Notes: generated by a model not told the origin, from the sequence alone. Shown: positions 42,153 to 51,363, numbered from the stretch's first letter. The stretch is 64,000 bases of DNA from Polaromonas sp. (GCA_013298945.1 JAAFJR010000011.1:1-64000), one strand, 5' to 3'. Numbers and translations are program-made.

Positions 42153-42343
42153 CCCGTTCTGCGCAAAATAGCCAAGCAGAACGGGCGAATGAGGCCTTGG
42201 GACTGACATCAGAAGTGAAGGTGTTGGATGAAATGGTTGAAGAAGGTGAAAAAATGCCAACCGATAAATTGGTTGATGTATCACCTTTAGCGCTGCGCAT
42301 GAGCAGCCCATTCAATGCAGGATACTGGTTAGCTGCTGCTTAG
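42131..42343 (+). CDS. Possible small protein or frame-shifted tail overlapping barstar
   Basis: 70 codons overlapping the last 22 bases of the barstar gene in another frame. The peptide (VARSAQNSQAERANEALGLT, then EVKVLDEMVEEGEKMPTDKL) has ordinary codon use and a regular hydrophobic pattern, unlike a random frame. It contains an 11-bp hairpin near its start (42152-42162 with 42176-42186) and ends just before a terminator. It could be an independent coupled protein or a tail of barstar displaced by a frameshift. No family recognised. Confidence 0.4.
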   Translation: MLLFFSVARSAQNSQAERANEALGLTSEVKVLDEMVEEGEKMPTDKLVDVSPLALRMSSPFNAGYWLAAA

Positions 42344-42360
42344 TACGACTAACTTGCATA

Positions 42361-42394
42361 GCAAAAATAGCCCATTTCTATGGGCTATTTTTGC
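42361..42394. terminator. Bidirectional rho-independent terminator
   Basis: GCAAAAATAGCCCA and TGGGCTATTTTTGC form a 14-bp perfect stem with a short loop, between the barstar end and convergent rsmA. A repeat copy begins four bases later. Confidence 0.9.
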
Positions 42395-42397
42395 TTC

Positions 42398-42443
42398 TAG
42401 CCGGCGTTTTTATTGCCTATTTAGCTATTAAATATATAGCAAA
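42398..42443 (+). repeat. Interspersed palindromic repeat, copy 13 (intergenic)
   Basis: Forward orientation: TAGCCGGCGTTTTTATTGCC, TATTTAGC, then TATTAAATATATAGC. Lies between the terminator and the 3' end of rsmA. Confidence 0.9.
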
Positions 42444-42466
42444 ATTAAATTTTATGAGATCACGGC

Positions 42467-43231
42467 TTAAACCGCTAAAGCAAGGTTAATGTACTCTTGC
42501 ACCGGCACTTCTTGAGCACGGCGCTGCAAGTCAAAGTTTCCAGAATATTTTTTTTCTTCTAGCCACTTACCCAAAGTGTGTCGCATGAGTTTTCGGCGCT
42601 GACTAAAAGCGACTTGTACCAATTCACTGAGTTGGTTCACATCAATAGTTGGCGGGTTAGCGCGTGGCAGCATGCTCACAATCGCGCTGTCAACACGCGG
42701 CGGTGGGTCAAACGATGTAGGCGGCACGAAGAGAATATTCGCCATTTCGTAACGCCATTGCAGCATCACACTCAAGCGGCTGTAGTCGCTACTGTCGGCA
42801 GGAGCGACCATGCGGTCAATTACCTCTTTTTGCAGCATGAAGTACTGGTCTTCGATGTGATCTACGTAATCTAGCAGATGAAACAAAATTGGCGTGGAGA
42901 TGTTGTACGGTAAATTTCCAACAACACGAATTTTTTGAGAATTTGGTGTTGCGGTTGAAATTTTGCTGAAATCAACTCTCAGAACATCGGATTCAATCAC
43001 TGTCAGGTGTTGATGCTGTCGCAATCGAACAGCCAAATCTCTGTCAAGCTCAATGACGGTTAAGTGTCCGAGTCGTTCTACCAAAGGCTGCGTCAGCGCC
43101 GCAAGTCCAGGCCCAATCTCCACCACGACCTGCCCTACCTGTGGATTAATGGCATCCACGATGTCGGTGATGATGGATTTGTCAGTCAAAAAATGCTGAC
43201 CAAACCGCTTTCTCGCAATATGTTTACTCAA
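42467..43231 (-). CDS. rsmA: 16S rRNA dimethyladenosine transferase RsmA (KsgA)
   Basis: 254 residues. Dimethylates the two adjacent adenines in 16S helix 45. Seen: [13 protein letters not shown]-binding [11 protein letters not shown], catalytic NLPYNIS, and the C-terminal [13 protein letters not shown]. Last gene of the lptD-surA-rsmA block on the minus strand, 25 bases after surA; the pdxA gene often found between surA and rsmA is absent. Confidence 0.96.
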   Translation of the reverse strand: MSKHIARKRFGQHFLTDKSIITDIVDAINPQVGQVVVEIGPGLAALTQPLVERLGHLTVIELDRDLAVRLRQHQHLTVIESDVLRVDFSKISTATPNSQKIRVVGNLPYNISTPILFHLLDYVDHIEDQYFMLQKEVIDRMVAPADSSDYSRLSVMLQWRYEMANILFVPPTSFDPPPRVDSAIVSMLPRANPPTIDVNQLSELVQVAFSQRRKLMRHTLGKWLEEKKYSGNFDLQRRAQEVPVQEYINLALAV

Positions 43232-43256
43232 AGTCGCCGTTCAATTATTGTGAATG

Positions 43257-44321
43257 TCATTGCTGTGGTTCGCGGTATTCAACATAAGCATTGCTGCGCA
43301 AATCTCGAATCCAGTTGGCATAAGCTTCATCAAATTTGTTCTCTCGCAAAGTATTTTTAGCGGTTTCACGCTGTTCGCTGGAGGTTAATGGTGCTTGTTT
43401 TGCTAAAAGCTGCAAAACATGAAATCCGGCACCCGATTTGATGGGGCCGACAACATCCGCAACTTTTTTGTCTTTGACGGCTTCTGCAAAAAGTGTGGGG
43501 TAACGGTCTATGGATCTCAATCCCATTTGCCCACCAATACGTGCATCATTTGCATCAGAGTTTTCTTGGGCAAGTTTGTAGAAATCTGCGCCATTGATGG
43601 CGCGGTTGTAAATGCGCGTGGCACGCTCACGCAAAGTTTGCACCTGCGCTTCAGTTGCATTTTCAGGAACTGCTACTAAAATTTGAGCAATGTCTATCAC
43701 TAATTCGCCAGATAGACCGGAGCCTGCTGGAGATTTGAAAAAAGCTTCAATTTCAGCATCGCTGATGTTGATGTTACTTAAAACATCCCTTTCCCGAAGT
43801 TTTTGAACCAACAATTGGTTTTGAATATCGCTGCGAATTTGTGCGTAACCAATGCCATCTGCGCTGGATCGTGCACGCAATTCGGCAACAGATAGTTTGT
43901 TTTGATTCGCGAAATTTTGAACTGCTGCATCGACGGTTCTGTCGTCAACGCGCACATTAGACTCGCGCGCACGTTGAAGCTGAAGCTTTTCGTTGATGAT
44001 GTCTTCTAGAACCTCACGCGACAAATCAGCTCGCGACGGCATGGACGCCCCCATAGCTGCTAAACGTTGCTCATACCTGATCAAACGCGCACGAACTTCG
44101 GTGTTGGTCACGGGCTCAGAGTTGACGATAGCGACAATATAGTTAGCTTGAACAGCCGCAGCAGTCCCGCTAACGCTTTCAACGGGTGCTCGCATAACGA
44201 CAGATGGCGATGGCGTTAAGCGTATGCCTTGTGCGTAAGTTGCATCTAAACTGCACAAGCAAAGTACGCAAGCGATGGCGCGATAAACAGTTGTTAAAGT
44301 CGTCACAGTTTTAAAAGTCAT
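43257..44321 (-). CDS. surA: Periplasmic chaperone/peptidylprolyl isomerase SurA, single parvulin domain
   Basis: 354 residues. Signal peptide (TTVYRAIACVLCLCSLDATYA), N-terminal SurA chaperone domain (NYIVAIVNSEPVTNTEVRAR, VLEDIINEKLQLQRA) and one parvulin domain (IAQILVAVP...AGFHVLQLLAK), then the C-terminal helix-strand (FDEAYANWIRDLRSNAYVEYR). Typical SurA has two parvulin domains and about 430-470 residues; here the second is missing with a clean junction. Escorts outer-membrane proteins such as LptD, the gene just upstream. ATG at 44321 preferred over a TTG two codons earlier. Confidence 0.93.
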   Translation of the reverse strand: MTFKTVTTLTTVYRAIACVLCLCSLDATYAQGIRLTPSPSVVMRAPVESVSGTAAAVQANYIVAIVNSEPVTNTEVRARLIRYEQRLAAMGASMPSRADLSREVLEDIINEKLQLQRARESNVRVDDRTVDAAVQNFANQNKLSVAELRARSSADGIGYAQIRSDIQNQLLVQKLRERDVLSNINISDAEIEAFFKSPAGSGLSGELVIDIAQILVAVPENATEAQVQTLRERATRIYNRAINGADFYKLAQENSDANDARIGGQMGLRSIDRYPTLFAEAVKDKKVADVVGPIKSGAGFHVLQLLAKQAPLTSSEQRETAKNTLRENKFDEAYANWIRDLRSNAYVEYREPQQ

Positions 44322-44335
44322 TTGCAATCAACCGC

Positions 44336-46654
44336 TTAATCGTAGGAGCTAAATCGGCTAGGTGTGGTGACTTGCTCACGCAAGTATTGGTACCTAGGAA
44401 TGTTGTTTTTCAAGGTATTCAAGGTGCCAGCAGCGCCTAATCTTGAAAAACCAATCAATTCAAGTTGAAACAGTGCGCGCTTGTTGCTGGTGGCATCGCT
44501 TCGCGCTAAGTTTTCAATGACTACACGACCTAGCCAGCAGCCGGCATCGTATTCGAATCCGACAACAGAATCGACAAGTTTTTTGTCGGTCAAGCTGAAA
44601 TTCATGCGACCCACGCTATACCAGCGGCCTTCACCTAGACCGCGACCTGCACCCAAGTCTTGTCCTTTGTCACCCCACAAATCGTTGAGCGGCCATTGCC
44701 AGCCCAAATCAATCTGCTCGCTGCTGCCTTTTTGTAAACGGTAAGCGAGACTCACTACGCGGTAGTTGCTTGGGGAGTAACGTGCGCCAATGGTAGAGCG
44801 TGCAATGCGTGCCGTGTCTGAGTTGTATTGCTGCGTGGTGTCAAAAGACCAAGATGGTGAGGTATTTACAGAGGCGCCTACCAAAACGTCGCTATAGCGA
44901 TCAGTCGCAGGCGTGCCACCAGGTAGGGTTACCAATTGGTCCTTGAAACGCACACGCTGTGCAATGGCTAAGCGGGCTAATTCTGCACCGTTTGATGGGT
45001 CAAGAAACCGCGAGGTTAAACCCATGGTTAGCAGGCTGTTGTCTGCAATGCGGTCACTACCACTGAAAGGGTTTTCAGTAAAAGCGCTCGCAAAGTTAAA
45101 GTCATTTGCGCTGGTGTCATAGATTGGCAAAGCGCTTTGGTTGCGGTAGGGCGTGTTCACGTAGAAAGCGCGGGGCTCCAGCGTTTGCGTGAAAGCGCGG
45201 CCAAAAAGATTGGTGTCGCGCTCAAAATGTAAGCCACTATCGATGCTAAAAGTGGGTAGCGTGCGGCTGAAGTTTCGTGAACCCGCAGTCAAGGGTGTAT
45301 CGAACTGGTATTGAGTTGTATGCAGTTGTAGTTTTGGTGTGAAATACCAACCAGGTGCAACCCAAGGGCGGCTAAGTTGCGCTACCAGCATCGCACGACT
45401 CGCATTGGGTTGTTGGGTTAAAAGTGGGTCTGACGAAAACTTGGTGTAATCACCCGAAATCGAAAAATCAAAACCCGCCACATTGTTTTTGCCGTAGCGA
45501 GCCGTTAATTGCGGCAAACGGTCATACGGTGGCACGATTGGTGCTATCGCGTCTTGTAAGGTTTGCCACTTTGAAATGCGTAGACCCAAAGAAAAATCAT
45601 CTCTATCTAAGGTCAATGCGGCATCTGAAGACAGCAAGCGCTGCGTGAGCGAGGTCGTCGCACGCGGGAAGTCGCGCCAATAGTTGTCATCACTCACGCG
45701 GTTCACGTTTAGATTCAGCCCGACCGAGCCTAAGCTTGTGTCGTAACGCATCACTTGTTGGCCAGCTACGCCCCAGCGGGTTTTGTCACGCAGTGGGTCA
45801 GACGGCATGACATCGGCACGAATCTGACCGTTGTAGTTGTCCTCTAAATAGCGAAATTCTCCGCCCAAATTCAAGCCGCGTTTGTAGCTGTAGGAAGGGT
45901 AAAGCGTTGCATCGCGGTTAGGCGCGATGTTGAAATAGTAAGGCGCTGAGAGTTCAACACCGTTGATGTTGTCGGTGGCATAAGTAGGTGCTAACCAGCC
46001 AGATTTGCGCTTGTTGCTTAGTGGAAAGCTAATAGATGGCAGCGGTACAGACAAGCCTTTGAAGCTCAACGTCGCATCTTGCGCTTGACCGACATCGTCT
46101 TCGGTGTTGATGCTCATGCTCGCAGCTTTTAAAAGCCAATCTGGCATCCACTCTGGGCCAGGATAGCGTTTGCAAGTGCTATAGCTAGCGTTTTTGATGA
46201 TGGAACGCTTATCGTCGATAAAGTCAATCCGTTCGCCTTCACCATGACCTTCGCTTTTGATCAAATCGATACTCGGCTGCAGGAAAAAGCCAGAGAAAGA
46301 ATCTACTTTCAGGTCAAGCAATGTGCCTTGGTAAACATCGCCAAATCGGTTCATTTTGACTTTGCCCGTCGCAACCGCTTTGTCCGTCAAGCTGTTGTAT
46401 TCAATTTTGTCTGCTTTGATAACGGTGCCTGCTCTGCGTAGCTCTGCATCGCCTTCAATCTTGGTGTCAACATCAGGCCGCCCGGTGATGCTGTTGCCAA
46501 ACACAAACGTGGTCGGATTGTTCAGCACTTCCGCCGGTACGACTTCTTGCAAACTCATTGAAGGCTTCAGTATTTGCGCACTCACGAACCCGCTCAAAGT
46601 CAGCGTGGTTGACAGTGCGATGAAGGAGCGAAGGTTAAATGGTAGGTAGCGCAA
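44336..46654 (-). CDS. lptD: LPS-assembly protein LptD
   Basis: Outer-membrane component that inserts lipopolysaccharide into the outer leaflet. Seen: the periplasmic OstA/LptA-like jellyroll (residues about 40-190: ITGRPDVDTKIEGDAELRRA, IKADKIEYN...), the conserved ASYSTCKRYPG cysteine, and a large beta-barrel with DAGCWLGRVV near the end. The start is uncertain: the frame is open to 46744, but that would overlap the divergent amgK start. A TTG at 46654 gives a good signal peptide (RSFIALSTTLTLSGFVSA-Q). First gene of the lptD-surA-rsmA operon. Confidence 0.92.
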   Translation of the reverse strand: MRYLPFNLRSFIALSTTLTLSGFVSAQILKPSMSLQEVVPAEVLNNPTTFVFGNSITGRPDVDTKIEGDAELRRAGTVIKADKIEYNSLTDKAVATGKVKMNRFGDVYQGTLLDLKVDSFSGFFLQPSIDLIKSEGHGEGERIDFIDDKRSIIKNASYSTCKRYPGPEWMPDWLLKAASMSINTEDDVGQAQDATLSFKGLSVPLPSISFPLSNKRKSGWLAPTYATDNINGVELSAPYYFNIAPNRDATLYPSYSYKRGLNLGGEFRYLEDNYNGQIRADVMPSDPLRDKTRWGVAGQQVMRYDTSLGSVGLNLNVNRVSDDNYWRDFPRATTSLTQRLLSSDAALTLDRDDFSLGLRISKWQTLQDAIAPIVPPYDRLPQLTARYGKNNVAGFDFSISGDYTKFSSDPLLTQQPNASRAMLVAQLSRPWVAPGWYFTPKLQLHTTQYQFDTPLTAGSRNFSRTLPTFSIDSGLHFERDTNLFGRAFTQTLEPRAFYVNTPYRNQSALPIYDTSANDFNFASAFTENPFSGSDRIADNSLLTMGLTSRFLDPSNGAELARLAIAQRVRFKDQLVTLPGGTPATDRYSDVLVGASVNTSPSWSFDTTQQYNSDTARIARSTIGARYSPSNYRVVSLAYRLQKGSSEQIDLGWQWPLNDLWGDKGQDLGAGRGLGEGRWYSVGRMNFSLTDKKLVDSVVGFEYDAGCWLGRVVIENLARSDATSNKRALFQLELIGFSRLGAAGTLNTLKNNIPRYQYLREQVTTPSRFSSYD

Positions 46655-46701
46655 AATATAAAGCCAAAAGACGGCTAGGTTGTTTGTAGAATAGATTATC
46701 C

Positions 46702-47856
46702 ATGAATCCAAGCCCCCAACCAGAAGCTTCACCTTTGCATACACATTCCCCCATCAATGCCGCTATAGTTTGGCCAGACGCGCAGCGTGAGCAAGCCTTT
46801 CAAACTTGGCTGCAAGGCATTGCTCTGCAGCACCAGCTGGCCGCTGAAACTTTGCGCCCAGCCTCGGCAGATGCCAGTTTTAGACGTTATTTCAGAATCG
46901 ACGCCTTGAATGGGTCAAGTCTGATCATCATGGACGCCCCGCCCGCCCAAGAAAACTGCAAGCCTTTTGTCGATATTGCCCGTTTGATGGCGCAAGCCGG
47001 CTTAAAAGTGCCCGATATTTTGGCGTGGGACGAAGCCCAGGGCTTCATGCTCTTGACCGATTTGGGCGCAAAAACCATGATGGAAGTCATCAACCCCCAG
47101 CTTAACGACGAGCTAGCAGAGCCCAATTTCAACCTCTACATCCAAGCGGTTGATGCCTTGATTGACTGGCAACTCGCTTCAAAACCCGACGTTTTGCCGT
47201 CCTATGACGAAGCCCTACTGCGCCGCGAGCTGGCGTTGTTCCCTGACTGGTATTTGGCTAAACACAAAGGCGTTACCCTAGATAAAACGCAGCAAGCCAC
47301 TTTAGACAACGCCTTCACGCTGATTGTGCAGCGCAACCTAGCTGTGCCCAGCGTTTACGTCCACCGCGACTACATGCCACGCAATTTGATGGTGATTGAG
47401 CCTAAAACAGCGGATGGCAAGTGTAGCTTGGGCGTTTTAGACTTCCAAGACGCAGTGTATGGCCCGATCACTTACGACATCGCCAGCCTGATGCGCGACG
47501 CGTTTTTGACTTGGGAAGAGCCATTTGTCTTAGATATCACCATCCGCTATTGGCAAAAAGCCGTCAAAGTGGGGCTCTTGGGTGAAAATAGTCCAAGCGG
47601 CTGGGGCGCAGATTTCGGCGAGTTTTACCGTGCCATCGAATGGCAAGCTATGCAGCGCCACCTCAAAATTTTGGGCATCTTCGCAAGATTAACCCTACGT
47701 GACGGCAAACCCAAGTACTTGGCAGATACCCCACGCTTCATAAACTACGTCCGTAAAACCGCAGACCGTTACCGCGAATTAGGGCCATTTTTGAAGCTGA
47801 TCGACCAAATTGAAGGCATTGAAACGGCGATGGGCTTTGCTTACGGGCGGATGTAG
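46702..47856 (+). CDS. amgK: Aminoglycoside phosphotransferase family sugar kinase, AmgK-like
   Basis: 384 residues. APH-fold kinase: SFRRYFRID, the Brenner motif VYVHRDYMPRNLM, LGVLDFQDAVYGP with the metal-binding DFQD, and FMLLTDLGAKT. AmgK phosphorylates N-acetylmuramate/N-acetylglucosamine at C1 in the peptidoglycan recycling shunt of proteobacteria lacking the MurQ route. Its position divergent from lptD is the same as in pseudomonads. The partner murU (uridylyltransferase) that normally follows is not next to it here; a repeat copy and rsmE follow. Confidence 0.88.
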   Translation: MNPSPQPEASPLHTHSPINAAIVWPDAQREQAFQTWLQGIALQHQLAAETLRPASADASFRRYFRIDALNGSSLIIMDAPPAQENCKPFVDIARLMAQAGLKVPDILAWDEAQGFMLLTDLGAKTMMEVINPQLNDELAEPNFNLYIQAVDALIDWQLASKPDVLPSYDEALLRRELALFPDWYLAKHKGVTLDKTQQATLDNAFTLIVQRNLAVPSVYVHRDYMPRNLMVIEPKTADGKCSLGVLDFQDAVYGPITYDIASLMRDAFLTWEEPFVLDITIRYWQKAVKVGLLGENSPSGWGADFGEFYRAIEWQAMQRHLKILGIFARLTLRDGKPKYLADTPRFINYVRKTADRYRELGPFLKLIDQIEGIETAMGFAYGRM

Positions 47857-47891
47857 TATTAGAAGGTAAAAAATAAGGCTATTTATGGATG

Positions 47892-47936
47892 TAGCCGGCG
47901 TATTTATTGCCTAAGCAGCTATTAAAATAATAGCAA
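47892..47936 (+). repeat. Interspersed palindromic repeat, copy 14 (intergenic)
   Basis: Forward orientation and close to the consensus of the window: TAGCCGGCGTATTTATTGCC, TAAGCAGC, then TATTAAAATAATAGCAA with a perfect 7-bp palindromic arm. Between amgK and rsmE. Confidence 0.95.
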
Positions 47937-47961
47937 TAATGAATATAATTTAAATCTAAAC

Positions 47962-48687
47962 ATGCCACGATTCCACTGCCCCACACCGCTTCAAACTGGC
48001 GAAGTAGTCGCGCTTCCAGCGGGTGCCGCACGCCATGTGCAGGTGCTGCGTATGCAGCCGGGTGGGGGGATAACGCTGTTCAATGGCGGGGCGAATCAAG
48101 GCGAGTTTGAAGCGACGATTGAGCACATGGGACGCAGCGATGTGCAGGTGTTAGTGGGCGCTCACTCTGCCTTTGAGCGAGAGCCTGAAGCGCAAGTGAA
48201 TTTGGTCGTCGGCGTCCCAGCGAACGACCGCATGGACTGGTTGGTTGAAAAAGCAACCGAACTGGGCGTTACCAGCATCCAGCCTGTGATGACGGAGCGC
48301 AGCGTGCTGCGGCTCAGCGGCGAGCGAGCCGACAAAAAACGCGCCCATTGGCAAGCTGTGGCCGTGGCGGCTTGCGAGCAATGCGGTCGTAACCAAGTGC
48401 CTGTTGTGCATGAGGTGATGACTTTGAACGCTTGGCTAGCTACACAAAATAGAGATTCAGAGCCGAATCGCTATTTGTTATCTTTGCGTCCTGAAACGAA
48501 GGCTTTGAACACGCTTGTCGGCAAAAGCGTTGTTGCAGCGACTTTTTTATCAGGTCCTGAAGGTGGTCTTAGCGTGGCTGAGGAAGATGCAGTCATGGCA
48601 AAAGGCTTTCAACCCGTCAGTTTGGGTAACCGTGTCTTACGGGCTGAAACAGCGGGTTTGGCGGCGTTGGCGCTTTTTACGGTTTGA
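47962..48687 (+). CDS. rsmE: 16S rRNA (uracil1498-N3)-methyltransferase RsmE
   Basis: 241 residues, SPOUT-class methyltransferase. Seen: N-terminal PUA-like region (RHVQVLRM), DRMDWLVEKATELGV, the knot motifs FLSGPEGGLS and LGNRVLRAETAGLAAL. A stretch around residues 155-165 (TQNRDSEPN) is slightly longer than usual, but I could not show it derives from the repeat. It starts 26 bases after repeat copy 14. Confidence 0.95.
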   Translation: MPRFHCPTPLQTGEVVALPAGAARHVQVLRMQPGGGITLFNGGANQGEFEATIEHMGRSDVQVLVGAHSAFEREPEAQVNLVVGVPANDRMDWLVEKATELGVTSIQPVMTERSVLRLSGERADKKRAHWQAVAVAACEQCGRNQVPVVHEVMTLNAWLATQNRDSEPNRYLLSLRPETKALNTLVGKSVVAATFLSGPEGGLSVAEEDAVMAKGFQPVSLGNRVLRAETAGLAALALFTV

Positions 48688-48750
48688 ATATCAGTTTAGT
48701 TTGCTGCCTAAATTTGCAGCATGAGTATCTTTTAAAGTTAGGAATCACCC

Positions 48751-49938
48751 TTGAAACGCAATCTCTGGCTCTTAGCCATCGCCCAAGGGCTGTTTTTAAC
48801 CAACAACGTCACCTTCATCGCCATCAACGGCTTGGTGGGGCTGAGCTTAGCGCCTTTAGGATGGATGGCGACTTTGCCTGTTATGGGCTATGTGGTGGGC
48901 GGGGCGCTCAGTACGGGTTTGGTCGCCAAGTCGCAAAGTCTTTTTGGTCGCAAAAAATCATTTCAGCTGGGTTTGCTCGTCGGCTTGCTTTCAGCCGCCG
49001 TGTGCGCCTATGCGGCGTACAGCCGGCAGTTTTGGCTACTGGTCGCGGCTACGGTAGTGGCGGGTTTTTACAACGCCAATGCCCAGTTGTACCGGTTTGC
49101 GGCAGCAGAATTGGCTAATTCGGCTTTTAAAGAAAAAGCAGTGTCTTTGGTGCTGGCGGGCGGACTAATTGGGGCTGTTTTGGGGCCTAATTTGGCGCTG
49201 TGGACCAAGTCACTGCTTGCTACTCCTTTTGCTGGTGCGTATTTGGCTTTGGTTTTCGTAGCATTGTTGTCGATGCTCGTATTGTCGTTCATTGACTTCC
49301 CCGCCCATGTCGTGAAAAGCAAGGCGGACAGCGCCAAAAACGCCGGCCGCCCTCTGTCAGAGATCATGTGTCAACCCGTATTTATAGTCTCCACCATGGC
49401 CGCTGCGCTGGGTTATGGGGTGATGAATTTGCTCATGGCCGCCACGCCCATCGCTATGCAGCAGTGCGGTTTGCAGTTTTCAGATGTCGCTTTTGTGCTG
49501 GAATGGCACGTCATTGGCATGTTTGCGCCTGGCTTTTTCACGGGGCATTTGATCAAGCGTTTTGGTGTGCTACAAATCATGGGCGTAGGTGTGGTGCTGA
49601 ACTTGGTGTGCATCTTGATTGCGTTGTCTGGGCAAGATTTGCACCAGTTTTTAATAGCTTTATTTCTACTGGGTTTGGGCTGGAATTTCTTGTTCACAGG
49701 CAGTACCACTTTGGCATTAGACACTTACTCTCCAGAGGAGAAAGATCGCGCGCAGGGGGCAATTAACTTCTTCACGTTTGCGGTTTTAGCGTTGAGTTCT
49801 TTTGCATCAGGAGCCTTGGTGACTACCCGTGGTTGGACGCTGCTGAACTTGGGTTCGCTGTTGCCGGTTGTTGTGACTGGGGCTGCTTTGATCTGGCTTG
49901 CATTCCAACGTCGTGGCAGTCACAATGCGGGCTCATAA
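48751..49938 (+). CDS. MFS transporter
   Basis: 395 residues with about 12 hydrophobic segments. The first helix has NNVTFIAINGLVG, followed by the loop motif KSQSLFGRKKSFQLG that resembles the conserved MFS loop 2-3 signature. Substrate unknown. TTG start with AGGA eight bases upstream. Located between rsmE and a YidB-like gene with 60-90-base gaps. Confidence 0.88.
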   Translation: MKRNLWLLAIAQGLFLTNNVTFIAINGLVGLSLAPLGWMATLPVMGYVVGGALSTGLVAKSQSLFGRKKSFQLGLLVGLLSAAVCAYAAYSRQFWLLVAATVVAGFYNANAQLYRFAAAELANSAFKEKAVSLVLAGGLIGAVLGPNLALWTKSLLATPFAGAYLALVFVALLSMLVLSFIDFPAHVVKSKADSAKNAGRPLSEIMCQPVFIVSTMAAALGYGVMNLLMAATPIAMQQCGLQFSDVAFVLEWHVIGMFAPGFFTGHLIKRFGVLQIMGVGVVLNLVCILIALSGQDLHQFLIALFLLGLGWNFLFTGSTTLALDTYSPEEKDRAQGAINFFTFAVLALSSFASGALVTTRGWTLLNLGSLLPVVVTGAALIWLAFQRRGSHNAGS

Positions 49939-50025
49939 TGCATACTCTTAGCGATTTTTCAGGTAGATTTTCTGGATTATTTGGAGTTGGTTTTTTACTT
50001 TTATTTTTTTATATTGGAGAACGTC

Positions 50026-50493
50026 ATGGGTTTACTCGATTCAGTTTTGGGCGCAGTTTTAAACGGCGGACAACAAGCGCCGGCACAAGCAGGCGGTTTG
50101 GGAAGCATCATCAGTATGGTGGCCAATAACCCACAAATTTTGTCAACAATCACAGGCATGCTTAGCAACGACGGTGGTCAAGGCGGCTTAGGTGGTTTGG
50201 TGAACACCATGACCAAGGCGGGCATGGGCGATGTGGTGGGCTCTTGGATTGGCAATGGCGCTAATGCACCAGTGTCTGGCGATCAATTGGGGGGCGCTTT
50301 GGGTGCAGACGTATTGGCTGGTTTGGCAAAGCAGATGGGCGTGAACTCAGGCGATGCAGGTGGTATTTTGGCGCAAGTCTTGCCCGAGCTCATCAACAAA
50401 ATGACCCCCACTGGTCAAGCGCCAGCGGGTGGTTTGGGTAATATGGGCGATTTAGCCGGTATGTTGGGCGGTTTGCTCAATCAAAAAGCGTAA
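50026..50493 (+). CDS. YidB family protein (DUF937)
   Basis: 155 residues, rich in Gly, Leu and Met: starts MGLLDSVLGAVLNGG and has repeated GGLG stretches, then VSGDQLGGALGADVLAGLAKQ, MGVNSGDAGGILAQVLPELINKM, the DUF937 core. Function unknown. ATG at 50026 has GGAG upstream; the longer frame adds 15 hydrophobic residues. It ends 15 bases before the convergent hydrolase. Confidence 0.88.
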   Translation: MGLLDSVLGAVLNGGQQAPAQAGGLGSIISMVANNPQILSTITGMLSNDGGQGGLGGLVNTMTKAGMGDVVGSWIGNGANAPVSGDQLGGALGADVLAGLAKQMGVNSGDAGGILAQVLPELINKMTPTGQAPAGGLGNMGDLAGMLGGLLNQKA

Positions 50494-50508
50494 TTAAAGC
50501 GCAAATAA

Positions 50509-51363
50509 TTAAAGCGTTTTGAAAGTTTGATCTAGCCAAGTTTTTAGTACGCTAAAAACTTGCGCTTGGTCAGGCGCATTGAAAATCTCGTGAAACATGT
50601 GCTCAAAAGCTTGTGTTTTCACGCAAGCGGGGGCTGCGGCAGCAAAAGCGCGGTATCCTGCGGGATTTACCAATTTATCTTCCCCTGCAAACATCAGCAA
50701 AGTCGGCGCTGCCCATTGAGGTGCGACTTGAATCGTGGCTGCGCCAAAATCGGCAATCGCACGCGCTAAGCGGGCTGAAATGCGGTCATGCACCAGCGGG
50801 TCTGCAACGTAAGCCTTAACGACTGCGGGGTCGCGAGAGATGAACTTAGCATTCAAGCCGTTCCCAATCCGTAAATTCGGCGCTACGGTAGGCAAAACGG
50901 CTAACAAAGCCTTTTGAATGACGTTCAACCCTGGGTCAAGCGCGGGGGAAGACATAACCAAAGCGTCCACAGGTGCGATATTGAGCGACACGAAGCGTCC
51001 CACTATGCCGCCGCCCATGCTGTGGCCAATCAAAATCAACGGCTCGCCTGTGGGCATATGGCGGCGGGTATTGGCAATGACTTTGGCCAAATCGTCCAGC
51101 ATGCGGTTTGCAGACGGCAAACCACCGCGAGCACCGGTTGATAAACCGTGGCCAAAATGGTCGTAGCCACGCACAGAAAATCCCCAGTCGTTGAGGTGTT
51201 GCGCCACATGCGCATAGCGCCCCATGTGCTCACCCAAGCCGTGTACAAGCAAAGCTGTGCCGCGAGATGCTTGCTGCGCCTGCATCGGCCAGTCGTAGAT
51301 AGCTAGCTTGTCGGCAGTGCTGGATTCAAGCGTAGACATGATGGCAGTCGTAGAATCTTGCAT
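50509..51363 (-). CDS. Alpha/beta hydrolase (monoacylglycerol lipase/lysophospholipase-like)
   Basis: 284 residues. Serine hydrolase with HGLGEHMGRYAHVA, YDHFGHGLSTG, nucleophile elbow IGHSMGGGI, acid region FAGEDKLVNP and catalytic histidine in FEHMFHEIFN, as in Hydrolase_4/monoglyceride lipases. Substrate likely lipid monoesters. ATG at 51363 follows AAAGGA; the frame upstream runs into chrA. Last in a close-packed minus-strand series metX-metW-chrA-hydrolase. Confidence 0.9.
   Translation of the reverse strand: MQDSTTAIMSTLESSTADKLAIYDWPMQAQQASRGTALLVHGLGEHMGRYAHVAQHLNDWGFSVRGYDHFGHGLSTGARGGLPSANRMLDDLAKVIANTRRHMPTGEPLILIGHSMGGGIVGRFVSLNIAPVDALVMSSPALDPGLNVIQKALLAVLPTVAPNLRIGNGLNAKFISRDPAVVKAYVADPLVHDRISARLARAIADFGAATIQVAPQWAAPTLLMFAGEDKLVNPAGYRAFAAAAPACVKTQAFEHMFHEIFNAPDQAQVFSVLKTWLDQTFKTL

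Noticed and set aside
48430-48490. Possible repeat copy in rsmE around TAGCTAC and CGCTATTTG
   Set aside because: No collinear match to the core; the extra residues are few. Left unassigned.
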